Shown here: positions 46,482 through 54,443 of the stretch, one piece after another | Layout: each line of letters opens with the position of its first letter | How positions within the stretch are numbered: the first letter of the stretch is position 1 | DNA from: Mesoterricola sediminis | Lineage (GTDB): Bacteria > Acidobacteriota > Holophagae > Holophagales > Holophagaceae | Length of the DNA: 64,000 bases | NCBI RefSeq assembly: GCF_030295425.1 | Contig: NZ_AP027081.1 | Location: 1,984,001-2,048,000 of the forward strand | Reading direction: 5' to 3' | Notes under the pieces: generated by a model | Seen by the model: only the letters and a program-made list of their open reading frames with translations | Told to the model about the DNA's origin: nothing | Databases searched by the model: none | Made by a program: the position numbers and the translations under genes

Positions 46482-46853
46482 ATGCCCCACACGCTGCTCG
46501 AATACACGGCCAACGTGGCCGAATCCCCCGACCTCCAGGCTTTCTGGGAGCGCCTCCACCGCCACCTCGAGGCGACGGCCCCCTGCCGGATCCAGGACAT
46601 CAAGAGCCGCGCCCGGCGCTGCGAGGACTTCCGCATGGGCGCCGGCGGCGGCCACGCCTTCGTGCACCTGACCATCCAGCTCATGGAGGGGCGCACGCCC
46701 GAGACCCTGGCCCAGGTGGGGCAGGGGGCCCTGGCCCTCCTCCGGGAGGCCTTCCCGCGCACCCTGGCGGAGCGGGAGGCGGACCTCACCGTGGAGATCC
46801 GCGGCATGCGGAAGGACAGCTACTTCAAGACCACCTCCGTGAAGGCCCCGTGA
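46482..46853 (+). CDS. Tautomerase-fold isomerase (5-carboxymethyl-2-hydroxymuconate isomerase-like)
   Basis: 123 residues starting MPHTLLEYTANV: after Met removal Pro1 would be the catalytic base, as in CHMI. The rest (IQDIKSRARRCEDFRMG, FVHLTIQLMEGRTPETLAQV) matches CHMI. The classical role is in homoprotocatechuate degradation, but no other gene of that route is here, so the substrate may differ. It overlaps dusB by GTGA. Confidence 0.85.
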   Translation: MPHTLLEYTANVAESPDLQAFWERLHRHLEATAPCRIQDIKSRARRCEDFRMGAGGGHAFVHLTIQLMEGRTPETLAQVGQGALALLREAFPRTLAEREADLTVEIRGMRKDSYFKTTSVKAP

Positions 46854-47830
46854 CGTTCCCGCATTCCTCCTTCAGCATCGGCCCCCATGTCATCCAGCCG
46901 CCCCTGGTCATGGCCCCCCTCCACGAGATCACGGACCAGCCCTTCCGGCGCATGATCCGCCAGGTGGGCGGGGTCGGCCTCACCGTCTCGGAGATGATCA
47001 GCAGCGAGGCCCTCATCCGGCATGCCCGGAAGGCGGAGCGCATGATGGCCGGGGAGGGGGAGCGGCCCTTCGCCATGCAACTGGCGGGGAGCGTCCCCGA
47101 GCATCTGGGCGAGGCCGCGGCCCTGGCCCAGGCCGCCGGCGCCGACATCGTGGACATCAACATGGGCTGTCCGGCCAGCAACGTGACCCGGGGCGGGGCG
47201 GGCTCGGCCCTCCTGCGCGACATCCGGCTCGCCGAGGCGGTGGTGAAGGCGGTCGTGAAGGCCGTGGACGTGCCCGTGACCGTCAAGATGCGGGCCGGCT
47301 GGGACAACAGCCAGAAGGAGCGGGCCGACTACCTGGACTTCCTCCGCATGTTCGAGGCCAACGGGGTCCGCGCCCTGGCCATCCACCCCCGCACCCGGGC
47401 CCAGCAGTACGAAGGCCACGCGGACTGGAGCCTCATCGCCCGGGCCGTGGAGGCCGGCACGGCCTTCCCCATCATCGGCAACGGCGACGTGAACACCCCC
47501 GAGGACGCCTTCCGCATGGTGGCCGAGACCGGATGCCACGGCGTGATGGTCGGGCGCGCCGCGCTCACCAACCCCTGGATCTTCCGGCAGATCCTGGAGC
47601 CCGGCCTCCAGGTGACCGAACTCCAGCGCATCGAGCTCTGCCTGGATTTCATGCGCCTCCTCCAGGACCTGCTCGAGCCCCGGGAGGCCCTGCACAAGAT
47701 GAAGAAGATCGGCGGCTGGTTCACCAAGGGCATCCCCGGAGGGAGCGCCTTCCGCCAGAACCTCCACGAGATCTCCGCCCCCGAGGAGATCCTGGAGAAG
47801 CTCGAGGCGCTGCGGTCCCGGGCCCGGTAG
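46850..47830 (+). CDS. dusB: tRNA-dihydrouridine synthase (DusB type)
   Basis: 326 residues. Reduces uridine in tRNA with FMN and NADPH. Signatures are VMAPLHEITDQPFR, DINMGCPASNVTRGGAGSAL with the catalytic Cys, HPRTRAQQYEGHADW, and IGNGDVNTPED. The GTG start overlaps the previous stop. The C-terminal helical domain is present. FMN-binding residues look intact. Confidence 0.93.
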   Translation: MTFPHSSFSIGPHVIQPPLVMAPLHEITDQPFRRMIRQVGGVGLTVSEMISSEALIRHARKAERMMAGEGERPFAMQLAGSVPEHLGEAAALAQAAGADIVDINMGCPASNVTRGGAGSALLRDIRLAEAVVKAVVKAVDVPVTVKMRAGWDNSQKERADYLDFLRMFEANGVRALAIHPRTRAQQYEGHADWSLIARAVEAGTAFPIIGNGDVNTPEDAFRMVAETGCHGVMVGRAALTNPWIFRQILEPGLQVTELQRIELCLDFMRLLQDLLEPREALHKMKKIGGWFTKGIPGGSAFRQNLHEISAPEEILEKLEALRSRAR

Positions 47831-47884
47831 GGGTGCCGCCCCCGTGGTAGAGTCGGAGCTTCCGACCCTCTTCCTGGATGTGCC

Positions 47885-48328
47885 GTGGCCCCTCTCCGCC
47901 TGTCCCTGCTGCTGCTCCTGCTTCCCCTGGCCTGCAAGGGCCCGGACGGTTCCGGCTATGGCCGGGCGCCCATCGCGCCGCCGGACGCGGTTCGGCTGGC
48001 CGCGAAGTCCCCGGACGGGGTGAAGGGGGTGTTCGAGGTGACGATCCTGCGGGCCGAGGCCACCCGGGGCATGGTGTATCTCAATTCCGAGGCGGACTAC
48101 CGGGACCCGCGCTGCCTGACCGTGGCGGTGACCCCGTCCGTCGCCGGGACGCTCATGGCCCGCCTGGGGGTCAAGCGCGTGGAGGACCTGCGGAACCGGA
48201 CCCTGCGGGTGAAGGGCACGGCCCGCCAGGTGAAGATCCATTTCGTGGACAACGGCCGGGTGACCGACCGGTACTATTTCCAGACCCACGTGTTCGTGGA
48301 CGGCGCCAGCCAGGTGAGCTTCCTGTAG
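47885..48328 (+). CDS. Small putative lipoprotein
   Basis: 147 residues from a GTG start: MAPLRLSLLLLLLPLACKGP gives a lipoprotein signal with lipidated Cys17. The mature domain is beta-rich and contains LRVKGTARQVKIHFVDNGR, which recalls small OB-like domains that bind or shield. Family not recognised. The EamA transporter begins at the next base after its stop. Confidence 0.65.
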   Translation: MAPLRLSLLLLLLPLACKGPDGSGYGRAPIAPPDAVRLAAKSPDGVKGVFEVTILRAEATRGMVYLNSEADYRDPRCLTVAVTPSVAGTLMARLGVKRVEDLRNRTLRVKGTARQVKIHFVDNGRVTDRYYFQTHVFVDGASQVSFL

Positions 48329-49204
48329 ATGTCCGCCTCGGCCCGCTTCGTCCTGGTCATGCTCCTGCACACCACGTTCGCGGCGGGGGTGTACCTCATC
48401 GGCAAGCCCGCGACCGTGACCATCCCGATCCCCGTCCTGGCCCTGTTCCGGGGGGCGGTGGCGGCGGTGGGCTTCCTGGGCATCGCCCGGGCCCGCGGAC
48501 TGGACCTGGCCGGAGCCTTCCGCGCGGACCGGCGCGCCTTCCTCCTGGCGGCCTTCCTGGGGGTGGCCGTGAACCAGGTGGTGTTCCTGTACGGGCTCCG
48601 GTACACCCTGGGCTCCCACGCCGCCCTCCTCTACGCCCTCACCCCGACCCTGGTGCTGCTGATCGGCTGGGTCCGGGGCGTGGAGCGCCCGAGCCTGCGC
48701 AAGGCGGCGGGCATCGCCCTGGCCTTCGGCGGGGTGCTGGCGCTTTTCCTGGACCGCGCCGGCGCGGCCCTGCCGCCGCGCTGGCTCCTGGGGGACCTCC
48801 TGGTCCTGGCGGCGGTCCTGGCCTGGGCGGCCTACACCGTGGCGAGCCGGCCCCTGTCCATCCGCCACGGCGCGGCCACGTCCACGGCCCTGGTGATGCT
48901 GCTCGGCTTCGCCATGATGCTGCCCCTGGGCTGCCTCGGGCTCGCCGGGTTCCGGCCCTCCGGGGTGCCGGCGGCGGGCTGGGTGGGGGCGGTCTACCTG
49001 GGCGTCGTCGCCAGCGTCGTGATGTACCTCCTCTGGGTCCACGCCCTCTCGCTGAAGGAGCCCAGCCGCGTGGCCATCGCCGCCAACGGGCAGCCCGTGC
49101 TCACGGCCCTCCTGGCCTGGGCCTTCCTGGGCCAGCCGGTCACCCCGCACTTCCTCCTGGGGGCCGCGCTCGTGGTCTCGGGCGTCGTCCTCAGTCATGC
49201 CTGA
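48329..49204 (+). CDS. EamA-family (DMT) transporter
   Basis: 291 residues with ten hydrophobic segments in two five-span EamA repeats (about 5-135 and 150-288). The second repeat has VVASVVMYLLWVHALSLKEPSRVAIAANGQPVLTALLAWAFLGQPVTP, the typical DMT half. Members export amino acids, nucleosides or other metabolites; the substrate is unknown. It converges with the GAF kinase, overlapping it by 10 bp at the 3' end. Confidence 0.9.
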   Translation: MSASARFVLVMLLHTTFAAGVYLIGKPATVTIPIPVLALFRGAVAAVGFLGIARARGLDLAGAFRADRRAFLLAAFLGVAVNQVVFLYGLRYTLGSHAALLYALTPTLVLLIGWVRGVERPSLRKAAGIALAFGGVLALFLDRAGAALPPRWLLGDLLVLAAVLAWAAYTVASRPLSIRHGAATSTALVMLLGFAMMLPLGCLGLAGFRPSGVPAAGWVGAVYLGVVASVVMYLLWVHALSLKEPSRVAIAANGQPVLTALLAWAFLGQPVTPHFLLGAALVVSGVVLSHA

Positions 49205-50487
49205 GGGGACGGCAGGGGTTGGGGCAGGTCGAAGGCGAACTCGGCCCAGGCCCCTTCCTGGCTCTGGGCGTCCATGCGCCCCCCGTGGAGGTTCACGATG
49301 CGCCAGGCGGTGTAGAGGCCCACGCCGGTGCCCTTGCGGCCCTGGAGGGCGGGCGTCTGGAGCCGGCTGAACTTCCGGAAGAGGCGGGTGCGCTCCGAGG
49401 CGGGGAAGCCGGGCCCCTCGTTCCAGACGGCGAAGGCGATGCGGTCCGGATGGCGTTCGACGGTCACGCGCAGCAGGCCGCCCTCGGCGCCGTATTTCAC
49501 GGCGTTGCCCAGCAGGTTGACGAGGACGATGCGGATGAGGGAGGGGTCGCAGGCCACGGGGGCGGGGTCCGGAGGCAGGTGGCGCTCCACGCGCATGCGC
49601 CGGGCCTCGGCCAGGGGCTGGACGACGTCGAGGGCGGATTCCACCAGGGCGCCCAGGGGCGCCTCCTCGGGCCGGAGGACCATGTGGCCCCCCTCCATGC
49701 GGGCCAGGTCCAGGTACTCCCTCACCAGGTCGAGCAGGTAGTTGCCCTTCTCGATGAGGCGGTCGAGCTTCTGGATCTGGCGGGGCTCCAGGTCGCCCAG
49801 GTAGCCCCCGGTGAGGACCCGGGCGTCGGTGATCATGCTGGCGACGGGGTTCTTCAGCTCGTGGCTGACGAAGGCGAGCATCTCGTTGTAGGCCTGGTTG
49901 GCGGCGGTGAGCTGTTCGATCCGCCAGGCCTTCTCCACGGCCTGGGACAGGCGTTCCGCCAGCTCCATCCACAGCTGGACGTGGTAGGGGGTGTAGGCGC
50001 GGGGTTCCCTGGAACTGAGGAAGAGGACGCCCACCGACCGGTCCTTCACCCGCAGGGGGCAGGTGAGGGAACTGCGGACCCCCTCCCGGATGAGCAGCCG
50101 GGTGGATTGGCTGCGGGGGTGTTCGGCCAGGTAGCGCGGCAGGTCGTAGATGACCCGGGCGCAGTTGGTCTCCAGGACGCGCTGGAGGCTGCTCCCGGCC
50201 AGGTCCTCGTGGTAGCCGTCCCGGAGGAGCACGGGCTCGTACAGGGCGCGGTACCGCTGGGCGACGATGCGGCGGCCCTCGTCCTCGGCCAGGGCCAGGC
50301 CGATGCGGTCGCAGGGGTACAGTTCGCGCACCCCCTGGAACAGCAGGTCCAGGAGGTCGTCCAGGGAACTTTCCCCGGCGACCTTCTGGTTGAGCCGGTC
50401 GAGGACGGCCTGCTCCTCCGCGTCGAACGCGCGTCCCGGCGCCCCGGTCGGGGCCAGGAAGTGGAGGATCGGGTGGTTGTCCGCCAT
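49195..50487 (-). CDS. GAF-domain sensor histidine kinase
   Basis: 430 residues, no membrane span. A GAF domain (about 25-185) precedes the HisKA domain with H-box AFVSHELKNPVASM and the ATPase domain with N-box IVLVNLLGNAVKYGAEGG, G1 WNEGPGFP and G2 GTGVGLYTAW. Start MADNHPILHFLAPTG has GGTGG just upstream. It senses a small cytoplasmic ligand or redox state. No response regulator adjoins; it is divergent from the binding lipoprotein (68 bp). Confidence 0.9.
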   Translation of the reverse strand: MADNHPILHFLAPTGAPGRAFDAEEQAVLDRLNQKVAGESSLDDLLDLLFQGVRELYPCDRIGLALAEDEGRRIVAQRYRALYEPVLLRDGYHEDLAGSSLQRVLETNCARVIYDLPRYLAEHPRSQSTRLLIREGVRSSLTCPLRVKDRSVGVLFLSSREPRAYTPYHVQLWMELAERLSQAVEKAWRIEQLTAANQAYNEMLAFVSHELKNPVASMITDARVLTGGYLGDLEPRQIQKLDRLIEKGNYLLDLVREYLDLARMEGGHMVLRPEEAPLGALVESALDVVQPLAEARRMRVERHLPPDPAPVACDPSLIRIVLVNLLGNAVKYGAEGGLLRVTVERHPDRIAFAVWNEGPGFPASERTRLFRKFSRLQTPALQGRKGTGVGLYTAWRIVNLHGGRMDAQSQEGAWAEFAFDLPQPLPSPQA

Positions 50488-50555
50488 TTGCCACCAGGAT
50501 ACCCTGTCCCGCAAGGGAAGACGCAACGCCTGAAACTTGGGTCGAAAGGCTGCAT

Positions 50556-51536
50556 ATGCGGAAGTTGACAGTTCTGGCCGCCCTCCTCCCATGTCTGCTC
50601 GGATGCGGCAGCCGCGGCCTGGGGCCCCGGACCGCGGCGCCGCGCATCCAGGTGGCCTGCACCGTCCAGCCCCAGAGCGCCCTCGTCCACGTGGCCCTGG
50701 CCCGCGGCTACTTCGCCGCGGAGGGCCTGGAGGTCAGGCCGACCCTCCACGGATTCGGCAAGGCGGCCCTCCAGGACATGCTGGAGGGCCGGGCCCAGTT
50801 CGCCACGGTCGCCGAGACGCCGATCATGTTCAGCGCCCTCAAGGGGGACGACCTCCAGGTGGTGGCCGGGGTGGAGGCGAGCACGCTCAACAACGCCATC
50901 ATCGCGCGCCGCAGCGCAGGCGTCGCCGTCCCCGCGGCCCTGCGCGGCAAGCGCGTCGCCTTCACCCCCGGCACGACCTCGGAATTCTTCCTGGACTCCA
51001 TCCTCACCACCCTCGGCCTCACCCGCCGCGACCTGGTGGCCGTCCCCTGCCGGCCGGAGGACATGCAGGACGCCCTCGTTTCCCGCCGCGTGGATGCGGC
51101 CTCCTGCTGGAACTACCCCCTCGCCGGCATCCGGCGGGCCCTGGGGACGGACGCCTTCCTCATCCAGGACCGGGAGATCTACACCGAGATCTTCACCCTC
51201 GTCGCCCCGCGCTCCTTCATCAACGCCAATCCCGGCGTGGTGCGGAGGTTCCTCCGGGCCCTGCTCCGGGCCGAGAAGGACGTCGCCCGCGACCCCGCGG
51301 GGGCCCAGGCCGTCGTCTCCCGCGCCTCGGGCGCGCCGCTGGAGCTGGTCAAGGAAGTGTGGGGCGCGTTCGACCACCGCCTCGGCCTCGACCAGGGCCT
51401 GCTGGTGGCCCTGGAGGACGAGACCCGCTGGGCCATGAAGAACGGCCTCGTTCCCGGCGGGCCGATGCCGGACTACCGGAAGCTCCTGTACCCGGACGGC
51501 CTCCGCGCCGTGGCCCCCACGGCCGTGAAGCTCTGA
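50556..51536 (+). CDS. NMT1/SsuA-type substrate-binding lipoprotein without transporter
   Basis: 326 residues with a lipoprotein signal (MRKLTVLAALLPCLLGCGS) and a periplasmic binding fold of the NMT1/SsuA/TauA type: HVALARGYFAAEGLEVRPTL, FATVAETPIMFSAL, GKRVAFTPGTTSEFFLDSIL. AAAGG lies 6 bases before ATG. No ABC permease or ATPase accompanies it. Instead a membrane hybrid kinase starts one base after its stop, so it is more likely the ligand-capturing part of a sensory pair than an importer component. Confidence 0.88.
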   Translation: MRKLTVLAALLPCLLGCGSRGLGPRTAAPRIQVACTVQPQSALVHVALARGYFAAEGLEVRPTLHGFGKAALQDMLEGRAQFATVAETPIMFSALKGDDLQVVAGVEASTLNNAIIARRSAGVAVPAALRGKRVAFTPGTTSEFFLDSILTTLGLTRRDLVAVPCRPEDMQDALVSRRVDAASCWNYPLAGIRRALGTDAFLIQDREIYTEIFTLVAPRSFINANPGVVRRFLRALLRAEKDVARDPAGAQAVVSRASGAPLELVKEVWGAFDHRLGLDQGLLVALEDETRWAMKNGLVPGGPMPDYRKLLYPDGLRAVAPTAVKL

Positions 51537-51537
51537 C

Positions 51538-53799
51538 ATGAAGGTCACCAGCCGCCTCTCCCTGCTTTCGGCCCTCTCGCTGGGGATCCTGGTCGCCATG
51601 GTGGTCGCCGTCGCCTGGGGCACCCAGGACTTCCGCCAGGCGAAGGCGGGCTACGCCCTCGCCAGCGAGCTGAAGATCGCCGTGCTCGAAGGCAATGCGA
51701 TCCGGGACCAGTACTTCCTCCACCGGGAGGCCCGCCACCGGGACCTGTGGCTGGCATCCCTGGGGCGGGCCGAGGGCCTCCTCGCCCGGGCCGAGCCGCG
51801 GTTCACCGGGGGCGCGGACCCGGATCTGGTCGATGAGATCCGGGACGACCTGGGCGCCTCCGGCGCCATCTTCCGCCGCATCGTCGACAACACCGCGGCC
51901 CTGCAGGGGGCCGGGGAACGGAAGGCCGTCTTCGAGGAGCTGGACCGGCGCCTCTCCAGTCAGATGCTCCTGCGGGGCGGCTACGCCTTCGACAGCGCCA
52001 GCGCCCTGGTGGAGGCCTGGGAGGGGCGGGTCGAGGCCACCTACCGCAACCTCGCCGTCCTCGCCTGCGGCTTCGCGGCGGGGCTGGCCCTCTCGGCCAT
52101 CCTCATCCTCCGCCACACCGTGCGCACCATCCGGGGGCGCCTCCTGCCCCTCCACGCGGGCGTCAACCAGGTCGCCGGCGGGGACCTGGCCTGCCGCCTC
52201 CCGGCCGATGGCTCCGATGAGTTTTCGGACCTGGCCCGCGCCATCAACGCCATGACCGAGCGGCTGGAGGCCTCCCAGCGGCTCCTGGGCGAGGAGATCC
52301 GGCGCCGCATGCTGGCCCAGGCGCGCCAGGAGAGCGAGGCCCGCTTCAAGGCCTGGTTCGACATCCCCCTCGTGGGCATCAGCGTGACCACCCCGGAGAA
52401 GGGCTGGCTGGAGGTGAACCCCCACCACTGCGCCATGCTGGGCTACACCCGGGAGGAGCTCATGCGCATGTCGTGGGCGGACGTGACGCACCCCGAGGAC
52501 CTCCCCGCCGAGCTGGAGGTGTTCGAGCGGGTCCTGGCCGGGGACCTGGAGGGCTACACCCGGGAGAAGCGGTTCATCCGCAAGGACGGGACGATCCTCC
52601 ACGCCGAACTGGCCCGCCGGTGCATCCGCAGGCCGGACGGCAGCGTGGAGGCCCTCGTGGGCGTCGTGCTGGACGTCAGCGAGCGGAAGCGCGCCGAGGA
52701 GGAGCAGCGCCGGCTCACGGAGCAACTGCAACAGTCCCAGAAGCTGGATAGCCTTGGCAGCCTGGCGGGGGGCGTCGCCCACGACATGAACAACGTCCTC
52801 GGCGCCATCCTGAGCCTGGCGACGGCCCACCTGGAGCTCCAGGAGCCCGGCAAGCCGGTCCACAAGGCCTTCGAGACCATCGCCAAGGCGGCGACCCGCG
52901 GCCGGGACCTGGTGGCCCGGCTCCTGGGTTTCGCCCGGCGGAGCCTGGCCCGGGAGGCGGAGCTGGACCTGAACGCCCTGGTGCGGGAGGTGGCGGGGAT
53001 CCTGGAGCGGACCACCCTGGGCCGGGTCCGGGTGGAGCTGGACCTGGCCCCGGACGCGCCGCTGATCCTGGGCGACGGCGGGGCCCTCGCCACGGCCCTC
53101 ATGAACGTCTGCGTGAACGGGGTCGAAGCCATGCCCGGAGGCGGGCTCCTCACCCTGCGCACCCTCGTCGGCGACGGGGGCTGGACGGAGGTCCACGTGG
53201 AGGACACCGGGACCGGGATGCCCAAGGAGATCCTGGACCGCGCCCTGGATCCCTTCTTCACCACCAAGGAGGTCGGGAAGGCCACGGGCCTGGGGCTCTC
53301 CCTCGTCTACACCACCGTCAAGGCCCACCGGGGCCGCCTGGAGCTCCGCAGCGAGCCCGGGCGGGGCACCCGGGTCCGCCTGGCCTTCCCGCCCTGCGCG
53401 CCGGCGCCGCCGAGCCGGGAACCCGCCCCCTCCGAGTCCCGCACCGTCGCCTGCCGGCGGGTGCTCCTGGTGGACGACGACCCCCTGGTCCGGGAGGCCA
53501 CCGCCTCCCTCCTGGACATCCTGGGCGTCGAGGCCTTCCTCGCCTCCGACGGGGCGGAGGCCCTGGCCCGCCTCGAGGCCGGCCTCGATCCGGACGTGGT
53601 GATCCTGGACATGAACATGCCGGGGCTCGACGGGGCCGCCACCCTCCCGCGCCTGCGGGAGCTGCGGCCAGGCCTGCCGGTCCTCCTCGCGACGGGGCGG
53701 ATGGACCAGAGCGCCCTGGACCTGGCCGAGGCCTACCCCGGGGTCGCCCTCATGTCCAAGCCCTTCACGGCGGACGAACTGCGCCGCGCCCTGGGGTAG
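51538..53799 (+). CDS. Hybrid sensor histidine kinase (TM-HAMP-PAS-HisKA-HATPase-REC)
   Basis: 753 residues. TM1 about 8-28, a periplasmic helical region (about 30-170), TM2 about 172-196, HAMP to about 245, PAS with PAC (about 270-390, RFKAWFDIPLVGISVTTPEKGW). H415 is in GGVAHDMNNVLGAIL; ATPase boxes are ALMNVCVNGVEAMPGGG and GLGLSLVYTTV. A receiver domain at the C-terminus (about 640-752) has D691 in VVILDMNMPG. H-box type HDMNN is that of the HisKA_4-like hybrid kinases. With the adjacent binding lipoprotein it could sense a nutrient. Confidence 0.92.
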   Translation: MKVTSRLSLLSALSLGILVAMVVAVAWGTQDFRQAKAGYALASELKIAVLEGNAIRDQYFLHREARHRDLWLASLGRAEGLLARAEPRFTGGADPDLVDEIRDDLGASGAIFRRIVDNTAALQGAGERKAVFEELDRRLSSQMLLRGGYAFDSASALVEAWEGRVEATYRNLAVLACGFAAGLALSAILILRHTVRTIRGRLLPLHAGVNQVAGGDLACRLPADGSDEFSDLARAINAMTERLEASQRLLGEEIRRRMLAQARQESEARFKAWFDIPLVGISVTTPEKGWLEVNPHHCAMLGYTREELMRMSWADVTHPEDLPAELEVFERVLAGDLEGYTREKRFIRKDGTILHAELARRCIRRPDGSVEALVGVVLDVSERKRAEEEQRRLTEQLQQSQKLDSLGSLAGGVAHDMNNVLGAILSLATAHLELQEPGKPVHKAFETIAKAATRGRDLVARLLGFARRSLAREAELDLNALVREVAGILERTTLGRVRVELDLAPDAPLILGDGGALATALMNVCVNGVEAMPGGGLLTLRTLVGDGGWTEVHVEDTGTGMPKEILDRALDPFFTTKEVGKATGLGLSLVYTTVKAHRGRLELRSEPGRGTRVRLAFPPCAPAPPSREPAPSESRTVACRRVLLVDDDPLVREATASLLDILGVEAFLASDGAEALARLEAGLDPDVVILDMNMPGLDGAATLPRLRELRPGLPVLLATGRMDQSALDLAEAYPGVALMSKPFTADELRRALG

Positions 53800-53829
53800 G
53801 CGCCTATAATGCCTTCCGGAGCCTCCCCC

Positions 53830-54036
53830 ATGGAAACCCTCATCAACAGTCCCTTCATCATCCCCCTGGGCGCCTTCGCCATGGTCGCGATCGTGGTGTC
53901 GGTGGGAGCCTGGGCCAAGGTCAGGAACCGGGAGATCCAGTCCCAGCACGAGCTCCGGCTGCGCCAGATGGAGCACGAGCAGAAGATGAAGGCCCTCGAG
54001 GTCGAGCGCATCAAGGCCGGGGGCGGCCAGGCCTGA
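53830..54036 (+). CDS. Small membrane protein with coiled-coil tail
   Basis: 68 residues: METLINSPFIIPLGAFAMVAIVVSVGAWAKV gives one span (about 8-28), followed by a charged helix with QHELRLRQMEHEQKMKALEVER. GGAG 8 bases upstream decides for this ATG; the ATG at 53809 overlaps a TATAAT that may be its -10 box. It resembles single-span linker proteins of unknown role. It overlaps the next gene by TGATG. Confidence 0.7.
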   Translation: METLINSPFIIPLGAFAMVAIVVSVGAWAKVRNREIQSQHELRLRQMEHEQKMKALEVERIKAGGGQA

Positions 54037-54434
54037 TGGACGTCTGGGCCAAGCTCAACCTGAAGGGCCAGACCCGCATCGCCGTCCTGGGCGCGCCGCC
54101 CTCCTTCGAGCCCGCGCTCGCGGCCCTGGACGGGGTCCAGGTGGAGCGGGAGGCCGTCGCGCCCCTCGCGTTCGCCCTGGCCTTCGCCGAACGGCGCTCC
54201 CAGCTCGACGCCGCGGCCCGGGACCTGGCCGGGAAGGCCGAGGGCGACGCCATCCTCTGGTTCGCCTACCCCAAGCGATCGTCCCGGCGCTACGCCTGCG
54301 ACTTCGACCGGGACCACGGCTGGGAGGTCCTCCGGGAGGCCGGCTGGGACAGCGTCCGCATGGTGGCCCTGGACGAGGACTGGTCGGCCCTGCGCTTCCG
54401 GCGCAAGGCCTTCATCCGGAAGGCCGGGGGCTGA
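54036..54434 (+). CDS. Conserved hypothetical cytosolic protein
   Basis: 132 residues, no signal. The conserved middle and C-terminal part, ILWFAYPKRSSRRYACDFDRDHGWEVLREAGWDSVRMVALDEDWSALRFRR, is of a kind found in many bacteria as a stand-alone unknown. Aromatic and basic residues dominate. Coupled to the small membrane protein and converging with hydA (10 bp apart). Confidence 0.7.
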   Translation: MDVWAKLNLKGQTRIAVLGAPPSFEPALAALDGVQVEREAVAPLAFALAFAERRSQLDAAARDLAGKAEGDAILWFAYPKRSSRRYACDFDRDHGWEVLREAGWDSVRMVALDEDWSALRFRRKAFIRKAGG

Positions 54435-54443
54435 GGCCCCGGC

